Positions 1 through 13,870 of a stretch of 64,000 nt of DNA are shown piece by piece; positions within the stretch are counted from its first letter, which is position 1; each line of letters starts with the position of its first letter. Below the pieces are notes generated by a model that had not been told where the DNA came from, made no database searches, and saw only the letters and a program-made list of their open reading frames with translations. Source of the stretch: Anoplopoma fimbria. Its lineage: Eukaryota > Chordata > Actinopteri > Perciformes > Anoplopomatidae. The position numbers and the translations under genes are program-made. The stretch covers positions 2,815,877 to 2,879,876 of the forward strand of contig NC_072451.1 of assembly GCF_027596085.1 (NCBI RefSeq), in the 5' to 3' direction.

Positions 1-469
1 GCTACATTTATTTGACGTATTTACTTATTTATTACTTTGCAGATTTAGATCCAAAATATAAACCATCTAATGAATTATGTGTCATAGGTAAGCTATAAAT
101 AAAGTCCTTAAATTAGATTCACAATTTACCAGCTGCAACATTTTATATATATCTTATTTATAAATATCTATAAAGAGTGAATCACCACATGTATGTATTT
201 AATCCTTCTTAATTTATTAGAATTTCCAGAATCAGAATCAGGTTAATCACCATATAAGTTTTCACAAATCGAGAGGTTAGGTTGACATGTTGATTTTGTG
301 TATTACCAATTGGCCCCTTTTTAAAAAAATATATTGTACAGTAATTCTGTCATCAATTATAATTATTATAAATTGTATATTTTTAATCATTATTTGGTTT
401 TCGTGAGCAGGCAGAATTGCTAGGGAAGTGGGGTTGAAAAGGGATAAAGGGGGATTCTACTGTCTGTAA

Positions 470-2040
470 CTGTATCATCATAAGTGTAGAAATAATATAC
501 ATTTAATTTAAAATTCAAAGCAAGTACTGCAAAATTCCAAAAACACTAATAAACAATAGAAAAATTTACAAATAAATATTTACCAGACAAATATGTACAC
601 TATATCTGTTTAAGAAAAGCTGTACAGTATTGAATGTGTGACTTGAAACATGATAATGTAAATGATATCAGTAGTTAAACTTATTACCATCTTTAGGTTT
701 TTTTTGTTTTATGTAAAATATATATTTAGTTAGAAATTGTTACAGAAATAATTATTACAAATTGTATATAAAAGGGGGATACTACTTTCTAAAAAATAAT
801 CATTGAAACATAAATATAGTAAAACTATATCATCATAAGTGTAGAAATAATAGAAATGTAATTTAAAAATCTAGCAAGTTCTGCAAAATGTCAAGAAACA
901 TTAATAAACAATAGAAAAATGTACCAAAAATATTTGAAAAATACTATACAGAAACATGATAATGAAAATAATACTAGTAGTTAAACGTATTACTATATTT
1001 AGGTTTTTTTTGTTTTATGTAAAATATATATTTAGTTAGAAATTATTAGAGAAATAATTATTATAAATTGTATATAAAAGGGGGGAAACTACTTTCTAAA
1101 GATAATGATTGAAACATAAATATGTAAAACTATATCATCATAAGTGTAGAAATGATAGAAATTTAATTTAAAAATCAAAGAAAGTACTGCAAAATAAAAC
1201 ACTAATAAACAATAGAAAAATCAACAAAAAAATATTTGAAAATACTATAAAGTTAAACTTATTACTATCTTTAGTTTTTTAGTTTTATGTCAAATATATA
1301 TTTAGTTAGAAATTGTTACAGAAATAATAATTATAAATTGTATATGAAAGGGGATACTACTTTCTAAAAATAATGATAGAAACATAAATATGTAGTTTAG
1401 AAATAATAGAAATATAATTTAAATTCAAAGCAAGTTCTGCAAAATTCTAAGAATCATTAATAAACAATAGAAAAATGTAAAAAAAAAAAAATTAAAAGTA
1501 CTATAAAGTTAAACTTATTACCAATTTTAGTTTTTTTTTGTTTTATGTCAAATATATATTTAGTTAGAAATTGTTACAGAATAATTATTGTAAATTGTAT
1601 ATAAAGGGGGGTACTACTTTCTAAAAATAATGATTGAAACATAACTATGTAAACTATATCATCATAAGTGTAGAAATGATATAAATTTTATTTAAAAATT
1701 AAAGAAAGTACTGCAAAATAAAACACTAATAAACAATAGAAAAATGTACAAAGAAATATTTGAAAATACTATAAAGACAAACTTATTACCAATTTTTGTT
1801 TTTTTTTGTTTTATGTAAAATATATATTTAGTTAGAAATTGTTACAGAATAATTATTGTAAATTGTATATGAAAGGGGGGATACTACTTTCTAAAAATAA
1901 ATATGTAAAACTATATCATCATAAGTGTAGAAATGATATAAATTTAATTTAAAAATCAAAGAAAGTACTGCAAAATAAAACACTAATAAACAATACAAAC
2001 ATTTAAAAGTTAAACTTATTACTATCTTTAGTTTTCTTTA
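470..2040. repeat. AT-rich tandem repeat, about 6 units
   Basis: A complex AT-rich unit recurs with a period shrinking from about 355 to about 256 bp. The marker 'catcataagtgtagaaat' appears near 474, 829, 1134, 1660 and 1916, with a degraded copy near 1395. Each unit also carries an 'aaacaatagaaaaatgtac'-like stretch and a 'ttagttagaaattgttacag'-like stretch. No coding potential is seen. Bases 1-469 are similar AT-rich DNA without a clear gene. Confidence 0.85.
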
Positions 2041-2049
2041 ATGTGAAAT

Positions 2050-2218
2050 ACATATTTAGATATAAATGTTGTTTTCTTCTGTGATGCTGTGTTCGACCGG
2101 AAGGGGGCGGTGTGCAGAAAAACTCGCTCCGTGTGTTTCAGCGTCTCTTCCGGTCCGAGCGGAACCAAGTGCGTTCCTTTCCCCAGTTCCGTCAGCGGAC
2201 TACAACGTGTCCGACAAG
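2050..2218 (+). promoter_or_regulatory. gtpbp4: gtpbp4 promoter / 5'UTR region
   Basis: Base composition changes abruptly from AT-rich repeat to GC-richer DNA just before the gtpbp4 start codon. Two ETS-type cores are visible: CCGGAAG at about 2097-2103 and CTTCCGG at about 2147-2153. This suits a TATA-less housekeeping promoter of a ribosome-biogenesis gene. The transcription start is not determined. Confidence 0.55.
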
Positions 2219-5200
2219 ATGGCACTTTACAATTTTAAGAAGATTATGGTGGTTCCCACCGCAAAGGTACGTTTTATTTCCAATGTTTAGCGTTTTCAAC
2301 GGATGTTGTTCTTCCTGTTCTGATTCGGAGCGTTTAGAGACGGGAACACACAACATGGAGGAAAACACGTGCTGAGCAGTGTGGAGCTGTAGTCAAACAA
2401 GTCAGGCTCTCCAGAGGGAACAAGAGCTACAATCTGTGTTAATTACATGCCGAATTGACAAGAGGACATGTATTATTCATGGCATTAATACAGAAAGTTG
2501 TTATAAGGTGTCTGTTTTTACAAATAAGTAATTATATATTAAATTGACACATTTGTTAATGGAGTTTGGCTGGACTCTCTTGGAAAAGGCTTTATATAAC
2601 ATTTTCCTTGATGGAATTATAGGAAAACCTGTTACTACAACCTGTGTCACTATATGGAGCTGTACTCACAAAAGTTAAGACTCTCTTGAGGAAAAAAAGC
2701 TACAATTTGCATTAATTGTATGCCGAATTGACAAGAAGACATGTATTATTTATGGACATAATATAGAAAGTTGTTATAAGCTGTCTGATTTTGCAAATAA
2801 GTAATTATATATTAAATTTACACATTTGTTAATGGAGTTTGGCAGGACTCTGTGAACATGTCTTAATTGAGGTTTTCTTGATGGAAATATAAGAAAACCT
2901 GAGAAAAAAGAGCTACAATTTGTATTAATTACATGTATTTATGGCAATAATATAGAAAGTTGTTATAAGGTGTCTGTTTTTACAAATAAGTAATTATATA
3001 TTAAATTTACACATTTGTTAATGAAGAAATATAAGAAAACCTGAGAAAAAAGAGCTACAATTTGTATTAATTACATGTATTTATGGCAATAATATAGAAA
3101 GTTGTTATAAGGTGTCTGTTTTTACAAATAAGTAATTATATATTAAATTTACACATTTGTTAATGAAGAAATATAAGAAAACCTGAGAAAACAGAGCTAC
3201 AATTTGCATTAATTGTATGCCGAATTGACAAGAAGACATGTATTATTTGTGGCAATAATATAGAAAGTTGTTATAAGCTGTCTGTTTTTACCAACAAGCA
3301 ATTATATATTAAATTTACACATTTGTTAATGAAGTTTGGCAGGACTCTGTGAACATGTCTTAATTGAGATTTTCTTGATGGAAATATGAGAATAAGAGCT
3401 ACAATCTGTATTAATTAAATGCCAAATTGACAAGAAGACATTGATAATTTATGGCAATAATATAGAAAGTTGTTATAAGCTGTCTGTTTTTACCAACAAG
3501 TAATTATATATAAAATTGACACATTTGTTAGTGGAGTTTGGCAGGACTCTCTTGGAAAAGGCTTTATATAACATTTTCCTTGATGGAATTATAGGAAAAC
3601 CTGTGTCACTATATGGAGCTGTACTCACAAAAGTTAGACTCTCGACAAGAAAACAGAGCTACAATTTGCATAAATGACATGCCAAATTGACAAGAAGACA
3701 TTGATTATTTGTGGACATAACTGTAAAAGTTGTTATCAGCTGTCTGTTTTTACAAACAAGTAATTCTATATTAAATTGACAGATTTGTTTAAGGAGTTTG
3801 GCAGGACTCTCTGGGGAAAACGACCTGCATGAGATTTTGCTCGTTAGAAATATAGGAAAACAACATGTTTTAATGGATAAATGTTGAGTATCTTTTCCAG
3901 TGCGTATTACATTATTTATTGATATGAAATACAATAAAGGGAGGGTAAATTTTGCAATGAGTTTAATACGTTATTAAGTAATATTACCCTTTTTTTATGG
4001 AGATAAATATAATGTTTCCTGCTAATTAAATGGTAATGAATGGCTTGTTTATCTGGTTTCTGATGAAGTAAATAATGTGAAAGAACTAATGTCCCTTCAC
4101 TAAAACCCTGAATACCTTTATCTCCTCTGCAGGAATTCATCGACATCACTTTATCCAAAACACAAAGGAAGACGCCCACGGTGGTGCACAAGCATTACCA
4201 GATCCATCGCATCCGTCACTTTTACATGCGGAAGGTGAAGTTCACCCAGCAGAACTACCACGACCGCCTCTCACAGATCCTCACCGACTTCCCCAAGCTC
4301 GACGTAAGTCATAAGCTTCTCGTGTGCAACCATCGTCTGCCGAAATCAATTTGGTGTTTAGCAGATGTTTCTGATCAGATTGTGGAATTTTAATAACGTG
4401 TTGTTTTCCTTCAGGACATCCATCCGTTCTACGCCGATCTGATGAACGTGTTGTACGACAAAGATCATTACAAACTGGCTTTGGGACAGATTAACATCGC
4501 CAAGAATCTCATCGACAAGTAAGTTAAAATGTTTTATATACATTTATATTGTTGCTCATTGCTGTGGTTCACTGTGATGTTTACATCTGCCTTAAATCAA
4601 TGCAGATGTTAAAATCTAGGAAAAAGTGATTTTAAATGATATATTTCCTGCAGCATGAGTATTTTTTGTCATGATCTTTTTCTTTAACCACTTTGTGTCC
4701 ATTGATAAATATTTGGAAGTTGCAGATTTTACTAGAAGACCATGATGTGTTTTGTTTTTTTCTTACATTAGAAGCAAAATCACAAGTTTAAATCTGGAAA
4801 ATATGACTTAAGCCGGTTTCTATGTGTACTTTATGACTGACAATGTGGAGGACAATATAAGAAGAACATATGAACAAAAAAAGAGAGGAAACATCTATTG
4901 AGTCTGACCAGTCTGAGTTGATAAAGAGGTTTTCTTGTCTAATAAATAACACAGTTGACATGAGCCAAGATATGTCCCACACCAGACTGTGTACAAAAAA
5001 CTGGACGTTTAAGACTTCTGTTCTTCCTGCTAGCAAAGATACGCTTTACCATTCCTGCCTGCATGGCACACATCAGGCTTAAAAAGCTTAAATCTAGAAA
5101 AATAGGATTGAGAAACAATTGAGCCCTTCATCTAGAAGTCAGACCGATAAGGAGGGGAGTTTGGTAAATACTGTTTCTTTTTGTTGCTCTGACTGGTTAA

Positions 5201-8200
5201 AGGCTGGTTCGACCACATGAGAAAGTAAATGCAGCATTTGCCCTGGTTTTTAACAGTGTATGTTGATCTAATACATAATCATAAAAGAGAAGGAAGCAAT
5301 TGCAGATAAACATAACTTAGATAATTGATCAAAGACATCCTCGTAACATCTTTATTTTGTTTAAACCTCCAGTGTTGCCAAAGACTACGTGCGTCTGATG
5401 AAGTATGGAGACTCTCTGTACCGCTGCAAACAGCTGAAGAGAGCCGCTCTGGGTCGCATGTGCACCATCCTGAAACGGCAGAAGTCCAGTCTGGAGTATC
5501 TGGAACAAGGTAACGGAGAGGTTCAGTGTTTTGTTGTCATAACCTGCTGCTGTAAAATTAGCGGTTTTCTGAAGGGAGTCTGGTGCTCTGAAACAATACC
5601 ACGTTCGTCCACAGGGACCGCCAGAATCAACACTAAATGAAAGTTCCTCGTAGTAACTTTAATTTCTGTTTTCAGGTTCCTTTTTTAGAGGTTTTCATAA
5701 GCCGGTTTTGAATCCTTTTATCTTTTGAATAAGTGAAACTGACTAACCTCCCCGTCGTCTCCTTTCATCAGTGCGTCAGCATCTGTCCCGTCTGCCGAGC
5801 ATCGACCCCAACACGAGGACTCTGCTTCTGTGCGGTTACCCCAACGTCGGCAAGTCCAGTTTCATCAACAAGGTAAACTGCTCTATAATAATCATAATAA
5901 TAATAAGTATAACAGCTGTGCATGTTTCTGCACAGTCCAGACTCAAAACTAACCATAAAGCTAACATGGTGTAAATGTTCTTCCTGGTCAGGTGACCAGA
6001 GCAGACGTGGATGTCCAGCCGTACGCTTTCACCACCAAGTCTCTGTTTGTGGGTCACATGGACTACAGATACCTCCGCTGGCAGGTGAGAACGGTTCCAC
6101 GTCACTCATGGTTTATGTTCTCATTCATATTCACGTTCTTTTGCTTCCTTTCTGTTCTAACTGGAGCTACTTGGAACATAAACTGGATATGCTGTTGCAT
6201 ATATTTAGGGATACTTTATTGTTTATTGAGTGTAACAATTAAATGCTTTTGTAGCTCATTTGCTTCACAAGAAAAAACAACTAATTAAGAGTAGAATAGT
6301 TATGGTATATCAACATCTCAATTTTTCCAATATATTTTTCCAATATTTCACTAATAAGTTTAGAAATTTAGAAAATTTCCAAAAATTGTTTCACATATTC
6401 TACAAATAATTTCTTGATATTTTTCACTTATCTTTTTTATTTTTTTTAACTAATAAGTTTTGGCCTGTTTTATCTTTTCACAAATGCATTTTGGACTTTT
6501 TTTTTTCAAATTTTGTCACATATTTTACCAAAAAAATTATATTTTTCACTTATTTTCAGATTTTTTTCTCTATTTTGTTGGTGTGTGTTATTAATAATTT
6601 TGGACATTTTTCAAATTTTTCCATTGTGTTGTTGCTTCAAGTTTTCAGTAGGTTTCATGATCTAGAATACAGCCTTTGGTTGTTTTGCCTTATCAATTCA
6701 ATTCAATTCAGTTTATTTTGTATAGCCCAGAATCACAAATTTGCCTCAGAGGGCTTTACAATCTGTACTCATGCGACATCCTCTGTCCCGGAACCCTCAA
6801 AGATCTTTAAATATATCCACACACTGTAATTCTATTATTCATTCATTCATTCAATATCTTTATATAATGTTTGTAGGTGGTGGACACCCCCGGTATCCTG
6901 GATCATCCTCTGGAGGACAGGAACACCATCGAGATGCAGGCCATCACGGCTCTGGCTCACCTGAGAGCGGCGGTTCTTTACGTCATGGACGTATCGGAGC
7001 AGTGCGGCCACAACCTGCAGCAACAGCTGGAGCTCTTCAACAGCATCCGGCCGCTGTTCGCCAACAAGGTCAGATGTTTTTTCTGGATTAATCTCTTCCT
7101 TTTTAATGTTGGAGGTGTGGCTGCGATATGAACAATGTAATTCAATAAATTAGGATTTTTTAAAAGAGTTGTTTTCAGATTTAATTAAAATCTGTCTGGA
7201 TTTAGATGTCGAGGTTTATTACTTCCTAAAATGTTACCCGAACTAACAAACGTTTGGTCTCGTTTAGAGATTAAGGGATTTTTTTCACAGCGGATATACA
7301 TTTTATTTAATCAGTGGAATATATTAAGGAGACAATTTAAATTTGCACTGTGCTTTAGCGTAGCTGGTAAACATACAAATACATTTTGCTTTGGCATTCT
7401 AGTGTCACAAGTCTCTTATAGGCTGCTTTATACCGACGCCCCTATATTTCGTGCTTCTCTTTGGTTAAAAGGTAAAATAAAGAAAAATATAATCACTCAG
7501 AATCTTTGCATGAATAGATTGAAAGGTCTTTAAGTTGAATATAGTTGGATTGGACATGTGAGCAGCAGTCATTTCTGGAATATTATGACATCAGAAATAT
7601 CTTTAATTCTTACACTAGATTGCAGGAAATGCTTCCTCATATAAGACATTCGTTTTCCCTGCGTGGAGTTATTTTCACGTTGTGATTTTTACGCATCAGT
7701 TTAATGTATATTTTGCTTTGAGAGGCCACATTTTGAGTTCTAGCGCCTGGTAAACATAAAAACACAGTAGGTGCAAACTTTGCTTTCAAGTGCAAACGGG
7801 AAAAGACATATTTCCCAGATTCTTATACATTTGAAACCTTTTCCAAATCGACCAATACCCATCCTTTTGATCTAACCATATCGAACCACAGAATATAAGT
7901 TGAGTGAACAAGGTGGGTTAGTGGAATGTATCTTGCAAATTTAGCAACTCTGAGTAGTTTTGACGATGTGATAATAATGGAAGTCGCGTTTGTGTCTCGC
8001 TCCCTGCAGCCTCTCATCGTCGTGGCCAACAAATGTGACGTGAAGAAGATCAGCGAGCTGACTGAGGAGAGCCAGGTGGGTGAAGACGCCGTTCCGTCCG
8101 CCTCAAAGGCTTTGAGTTTGTTCTTTGCCACGATATCCGGCAGACGAGCTGAACCAGAAATACGTTTTGTAATCTGGAGTTTATTGTAGAGCTGATCCTA

Positions 8201-11200
8201 AACACCAGCGGCCTCGAGGCTTCCTGCTGTCGTCGGTGTTACACGGTGTTCAGAGATTACATTACATTGTCCACCGTTAATCTGTTTTAAATCACTTCTT
8301 AAATCTCATTTTTTACAGACTGGCTTTTATGTGATGTCGTCGCTTTAATGCTTTATTTATTATTTTTTACTGTGTTGGATATGGTGCTGTTTTATGTGGG
8401 TTTGGGCCTCGCTGTTGAGCTTTCTGTTGTTTTATTGCCTTGTTTTTCTGCACTTTTGTAAACTCTGTTCAAGGTGCTATAAAAATAAGGTTATTATTGT
8501 GCTTTTTTTTAAGAATTAGGATAAAACCCCATTTATTTCTCATATAAGTGCCCACGTACATCAAATGGAAAAAAAAAACTTTTTTAATACTTACTTTGTT
8601 ATTAAAACTTCAGAAACAGATTGTTTACTAGCGTAAGTATTTACATTTTCTCTTTTGTGCCTTCAGAAAATCTTCTCCGATCTCTCTGCCGAGGGAATCC
8701 CGGTGGTGGAGACCAGCACCCTGACGGAGGAGGGAGTCATGCAGGTTAAAACCGAGGTGAGCTGCAGCCGCCTTCAGGCCCGCGGAGGTTCAGAGGGTAC
8801 GAGGTGTTTTTGTCGTCACTGAGAACGTGGATAAATGGGCTTCATGGGTTTTCTTGTGTTCGTCAGGCCTGCGACCGGCTCCTCGCCCATCGCGTCGACA
8901 CCAAGATGAAGGGCAAGAAGGTCCATGATGTCCTCAACCGGCTGCACCTGGCCATGCCGGCCAAGAGAGACGAGAAGGTAAAAACATTCGCTCAGTGTTA
9001 ATGAAATCCTCGACGTTGACACTTGACCAAACAAGTAAACTCTCTTTGAGCTAAATAAAAAAAATAAATGCTACATCGTAAAATACAAATCAGTTGAAAT
9101 TGGCAAGAGGAGAGCTAGTTAACGTTAGCTTTAGCTGTTAGCATTCTCGTGCATGCTGCTCAGATTCATCGCAGTGACCTACAGCATCATTTTTTGGTTA
9201 GAAACTTGTTAAAAAATAGATATTAGAGATGGAGTAATGACTTTATTTACTTCCTAACGCTAGCTCTAGGCACCTATTGATATATGATTTAAGCTACTTA
9301 TGCCCCCAAGAAATGTTTAGTCAGAACAAATACTTAAATAAAAATACAATCATTGATTTCCTTATCATTTAAATTGTGTGTTTTTATGCAAATGTATTGT
9401 TTGTTTTTGTCCAAATCTCTGTTGATTCCATTTATTCATTGGTAGGACTACATTTTTCATTTTCTGACAAGTTAGTTTGAGCTTAATGTCGAGCCCTGTT
9501 CTGATTTTAATTATTGTTGTTATTATTGGATCATTTCCAGGTGAGGCCTCCGTTCATCCCAGAAGGAGCTTTGATGCGCAAGAAGGCGATGGAGGTGGAC
9601 GCACCCAAACGCAAACTGGTATGTCCCGGGGTTAACGTCAGTCTCCAAAGGTCAAAGAGACAGAAGGACTTTCATTAAAATGAGAACATATCTGTGTATT
9701 TCATAAACATTTTATCCTTCATCTCACAGGAGAGAGATCTGGAGGTGGAGATGGGCGATGACTACATTCTGGACCTACAGAGTAAGAATACGACATTTCA
9801 TTTATTCCACTGGGAAATTGTAGAAATAATTAAAATCTTCAGTGCTGATGTTGTTTTTTGTTTGTTTTTTAAATAGAATACTGGGATTTGATGAACGAAG
9901 AGGAGAAGCATGATATTATCCCCGAGGTGTGGGAGGGCCACAACATCGCCGATTACATCGATCCCGAAATCATGAAGGTGAGTTTCTGCAAAACTACAAA
10001 CAGACGTCTAAACTGACAGAATGTCCTTTTTCCTGAGGAGAGTCCTCTTGAAAAATGTAATTAAACCAGAGGCTGGCTGGTGGACTCGTTACTGGTTCTT
10101 TAAGCACAATATGGTCACAACCAGCAGTAAAAACAAAACTTTATTAACGCGTTAAGCTGGTCAACTTTAAGATTTTGGGATATTTTTCTTCCATAAAACA
10201 TCTTCTTTCAGACTAGTGAAAAGAAAACATCCTAAATACACATGTATGTGTTTATTTTACTATTTGTCTATTTCTGACCGTAGCTTTCTCTTAAATTCAG
10301 ACAGTTACCATTTAGATAATGCCTCATTTGCATATGTAAACATAACATTTCAGAATACTTGTAATACAAAAATGATTTGTCTTAATGTAAAATATCAACT
10401 GGTGAAGTTTCATGGTGATATCTATTAGTTATTACTTTTACCCTATTCACCTGTAGTGTCTTAAACATATGTCATTTTACAAAACGTATCTTTTAAAGGC
10501 CGTTTTCTCTAAATTACATTTTTGTCTGTTTTTCTAAACTTGTATGCGCCTGTATTGGCCAGGACACTCTGAGGATTACGTGATCGAATAAAACAAATGT
10601 ATCTGGATTTCCTGGAAGAACAAACTAGAGGACTGTAAATCTGTATTTATACTTTCTGTCTTCTAAACACCTTGACTTCCCGTCTCTCAGAAACTGGAGC
10701 TGCTGGAGAAGGAGGAGGAGCTGAAGGAGAAAGCCGGCGAGTACGACTCCGACGACGAGAGCGAGGACGAGGAGATGCAGGAGATCCGCGTCCTGGCCAA
10801 GCAGATCCGCGAGAAGAGGCTGCTCAAGGTCGTGGAGTCCAAGGACAAGGACATTCACCGTCCTCGCATGCCCAGGACCGCCACCAAGGTGAGCACGACC
10901 TCCATCTGACAACGGAGAGATTCATATTCATATTCTTTAGTTTATCTACTTGTTGGTTTCATCTTGTAAAAGAAAGGAAGGCAGAGAGAGTTTTTAACAT
11001 CATATAGAGCTAGAGGATAAGTCCCGCCCCCTTTCTAGTTGATCACCATGGGCTCTTATTTTGGAGAAAATATGTAAAGTAGTCATCGGAAAGACAAATA
11101 TTTATTTGATCCAGTTTGAATTGTGCCATAATTTACACATATTAAGTTTGTTCATTTAAAAGATATTTCTGCACGTGAAGAAAGTTGCATTTTGCTGTGA

Positions 11201-13267
11201 AACTGTGTGAAAATATGTACTTAGAACGACGCCACGCCCAAAAAATATGCATAAGTGACGCCCTCTTCGAAGATAAGTTGCCTGTGTGTTTAGTACCAGG
11301 ATGTTCTCACATCGACAACGAGGTCTCTGCTCGTTCTTTAGCTTCCTGGCTGATAAAACGAGTCATCGGATAAAACACATTATGTACGATAACGTAACAT
11401 TTGTGCGTGGAACACGGCTAAATTAGCTGGCAAAGCTAACGGCCTTGTGGTAGAAATGTAGTTCACTGATCGGTTTCACACAAAACTTAGTGATTCTAAG
11501 ATATTTCGATGTCAAACGGTGACTTTCTTTACACGCCAAATAATCGTAGAAATTGACAAACATCATGTGTAATTCATGGCATAATTCAAACCGGATCAAA
11601 TAAATATGTCTCTCGCCGTTTACTGCTGCTGGACATCATTTTTCCGACATAAGGTCCCTCAGAGGACACCGTAAAGGGTGTGACTTCGCCTCTCAGACTC
11701 CTTTTTTTAAATAGAAGAAGCTTTGTATGCTCTGATGTTACTGACCTTGAAAAGTCAGCAGTTATGCTTGTAACGTTTTCTTTATTTGTTTATTTATTTA
11801 CCATGTTTAGTGCACATTAATAATCAACATTTTAGTTTCCACCTAAATGTTCTTTCCAGAGTTAGCTAGAGAGCTAATTTCCATCTGTAGTCCCTGTGCA
11901 GCGAACACTTTATACAGAACAACATAACACAACAATGTCTATTGACATTTAAAGCAAAACAGAACCCTAGTTACATTTTATTTATTTGAAAAATGACTGA
12001 GCAACAGAGATATAATTCAATGAATTGTGACTCAATCCCCTGGGTATTAGTCTTTTTTCAATTGTGTGATCAGAGATGGTACTTTTGTTTTTTGAAGGGA
12101 ACTTGTTCGGCTTTTAACATTTGACTAAAATTCATTTCTATGTGTGTTTTTTTTTGTGTCACAGGTTGAAAGAAAGAAGCTGGAGAAGGAGATGGGTGGT
12201 CTCGGTCTGGACATGGATGACAAGGACGATGTAAGTTCCTCTTTTAGATCAGATCTAGACTACAATGTAAGTGGGGATTGTGATTCTGAAGTGGTGGTGG
12301 TTTGGACTCCCTCTAGAACATATAAACATAATCATATAAACTTCATTCTAACTGTCTTTGTCTCTAAACTTTACATCCTGTACAAAGGCCCGTGAAGGAC
12401 ATTTTTCAGTACTTGTTTCTGCAGGTTTTCTGACTTCTCAACTTTATATTTAAATCGTATCAGAATTGAGTCTTTTGCCACAAAAACACCTTGAAAGAAT
12501 TGGTTTTCCTCTCACGCAGAAGCTCATCTTCTTCCTCTTGTCCTTTCAGAGCCACTACGCTCAACAGGCCCGGCGGTCCCGAAGCGTCACCAAGAAACGA
12601 AAGCGTGAAGTTTCGGTCCAACCGACCTCCAAGACCCGCAGCCAGAGCGCCTCCCGTCCACCACGAGACCAGTCCGGGTTAAGAGATCCAAAGGTACGAG
12701 ACGGTGTCTTTTATTCACTACTTATGCTGCAGTTTGGGTTAACTCGTTGGGGTTTTCTGTAAGTTTAGCCCACAAATTGGTTGATTCTAAAACAAGGCTT
12801 CATTGTGGTTAGAGTGAAGATTCAGTTTTCTGTTAGGAGGATTTCTTATCAATTCATTATTACCTGTAAAATATCGGTTTTTTTGTTTTGTTTCCTCTTT
12901 TGTTTTGATCCTAAATATTATTGTTTAATGATAAATTTGTCCATTTCAAACACTATTAAGTAAAAAATGGAAGTTAATTTGTTTTGCATATTAAAAAAAA
13001 TACAACTTTTGTGTGAAATATATGCACACAGAGGAAAAAAAAAACATATCCCTGGTTCTAAAAGTAAAGTTGTAGAGAACTAACGTCGGCGTCGTCTTTT
13101 GTTTTGTTCCTCAGATGGTAAAGAAGGCGAAGAAGATGATGAAGATGTCCCAGAGAGACATGAACCGCGACGGCAAGAAGGGCGAGGCGGACAGACACGT
13201 GTTCGACCTCAAACCCAAACATCTCTTCTCCGGGAAGAGGAAGTCCGGCACCAACGATCGCAGATAA
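2219..13267 (+). CDS. gtpbp4: GTP-binding protein 4 (NOG1), nucleolar 60S biogenesis GTPase, 17 coding exons
   Basis: Exons: 2219-2266, 4133-4303, 4415-4518, 5373-5509, 5772-5872, 5992-6084, 6877-7068, 8010-8075, 8667-8756, 8867-8977, 9541-9618, 9730-9781, 9877-9977, 10691-10888, 12165-12230, 12550-12693, 13115-13267. All introns have GT/AG ends and the phases agree. The sum is 1905 nt, or 634 residues plus stop, the length of human GTPBP4. The protein starts [16 protein letters not shown], as NOG1 does. An N-terminal helical region is followed by an OBG/HflX-type GTPase domain: P-loop GYPNVGKS at residues 175-182, DTPG at 221-224 and NKCD at 289-292. An acidic patch ([12 protein letters not shown], about 466-477) and a Lys/Arg-rich tail follow. 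NOG1 binds pre-60S particles in the nucleolus and is needed for late nuclear maturation and export. No frameshift or missing motif is seen. Confidence 0.97.
2480..3830. repeat. Tandem repeat filling gtpbp4 intron 1
   Basis: At least seven copies of a unit containing 'agaaagttgttataag' followed by 'tgtctgtttttac' and 'taattatatattaaatt' start near 2486, 2761, 2951, 3096, 3258, 3462 and 3720. The period varies from about 145 to 275 bp because parts of the unit are missing in some copies. The 2951 and 3096 copies are nearly identical, which points to recent duplication. It is noncoding. Confidence 0.85.
6695..6795. mobile_element. Dispersed fish retroelement fragment in gtpbp4 intron 6
   Basis: The stretch with 'caattcaattcagtttattt' followed by 'tagcccagaatcacaaattt' and 'gagggctttacaa' looks like a very common dispersed teleost non-LTR/SINE-type sequence. 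It is a short fragment with no coding part. The family name is not assigned. Confidence 0.55.
8385..8500 (+). mobile_element. Non-LTR retroelement 3' tail fragment in gtpbp4 intron 8
   Basis: The stretch ends 'ttttgtaaactctgttcaag' then 'gtgctataaaaataaggttattatt'. This resembles the 3' end of common fish LINE/SINE families ('gcacttt...gaaaggtgctatataaataaa'). It is a fragment without ORF remains, and the assignment is by resemblance only. Confidence 0.45.
11010..11695. mobile_element. Inverted-repeat element (MITE-like) in gtpbp4 intron 14
   Basis: An arm at about 11091-11153 ('tttatttgatccagtttgaa' and following) is matched in reverse complement by about 11552-11613 ('ttcaaaccggatcaaataaa'). 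Sequence between and outside the arms has no coding capacity. This is the form of a non-autonomous DNA element with imperfect arms. Exact ends and target-site duplication were not resolved. Confidence 0.5.
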
Positions 13268-13870
13268 AAAAAAAAAGTTATTTCTGGACTGTTGAGACCT
13301 GGACAATCATTTGGAAAAGAGAGGCTTAGTGTCGATGTCTTCATTCTATTCATTTGTCTCCAGCAGTAAAGGAGGAACATGAAATACATTTCCTTTTTTT
13401 AAGCAAGGAAACTCTGGTCATTTGATATTTCTGTGACATGGGAAACATCTAAAGCTGCTGGGAAATCCACACAACCCATTTAAATGATTATTAATTATAA
13501 TAAGTGTGTCTTTTTATTTGTCAGCTGTCAAAAGTTTTGCATACAAAAGTAAAACTAGAAGTATATGGAAAAGCAGAGGCTCAGAAACCTGTTTTGTTTT
13601 AGTTGATATCTTATTTTGTAACTGCAGTTGATCAAAAACATGTCCCATATTATTCAGTTGTTAAAACTGATTTGTGTACTATTTCACAAGTTTTTTCTTT
13701 GCTTTAACAGTTAAGTGGACTTTAAAGCCACTTAACTTACAGTATGTGTCTCGTGTAATGCTGGGTTTACTTTGGATGAAGTGATGACGATACTTCCTTT
13801 AGAAGTCTCCCTTTTGAGAAATATTCATAAACAAGGGGGCTTTAATAAATATACACCTGAACTAAACTGC
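13268..13870 (+). terminator. gtpbp4: gtpbp4 3'UTR with likely polyadenylation signal
   Basis: The first AATAAA after the gtpbp4 stop codon is at 13844-13849. That gives a 3'UTR of about 0.6 kb. Cleavage would fall near 13865-13900, in sequence that ends with a T/G-rich stretch. Confidence 0.55.

Noticed and set aside
4304..12549. Search for snoRNA genes in gtpbp4 introns
   Set aside because: I checked for paired C/D boxes by eye in several introns and found no convincing candidate. A covariance-model search would be needed to exclude them.
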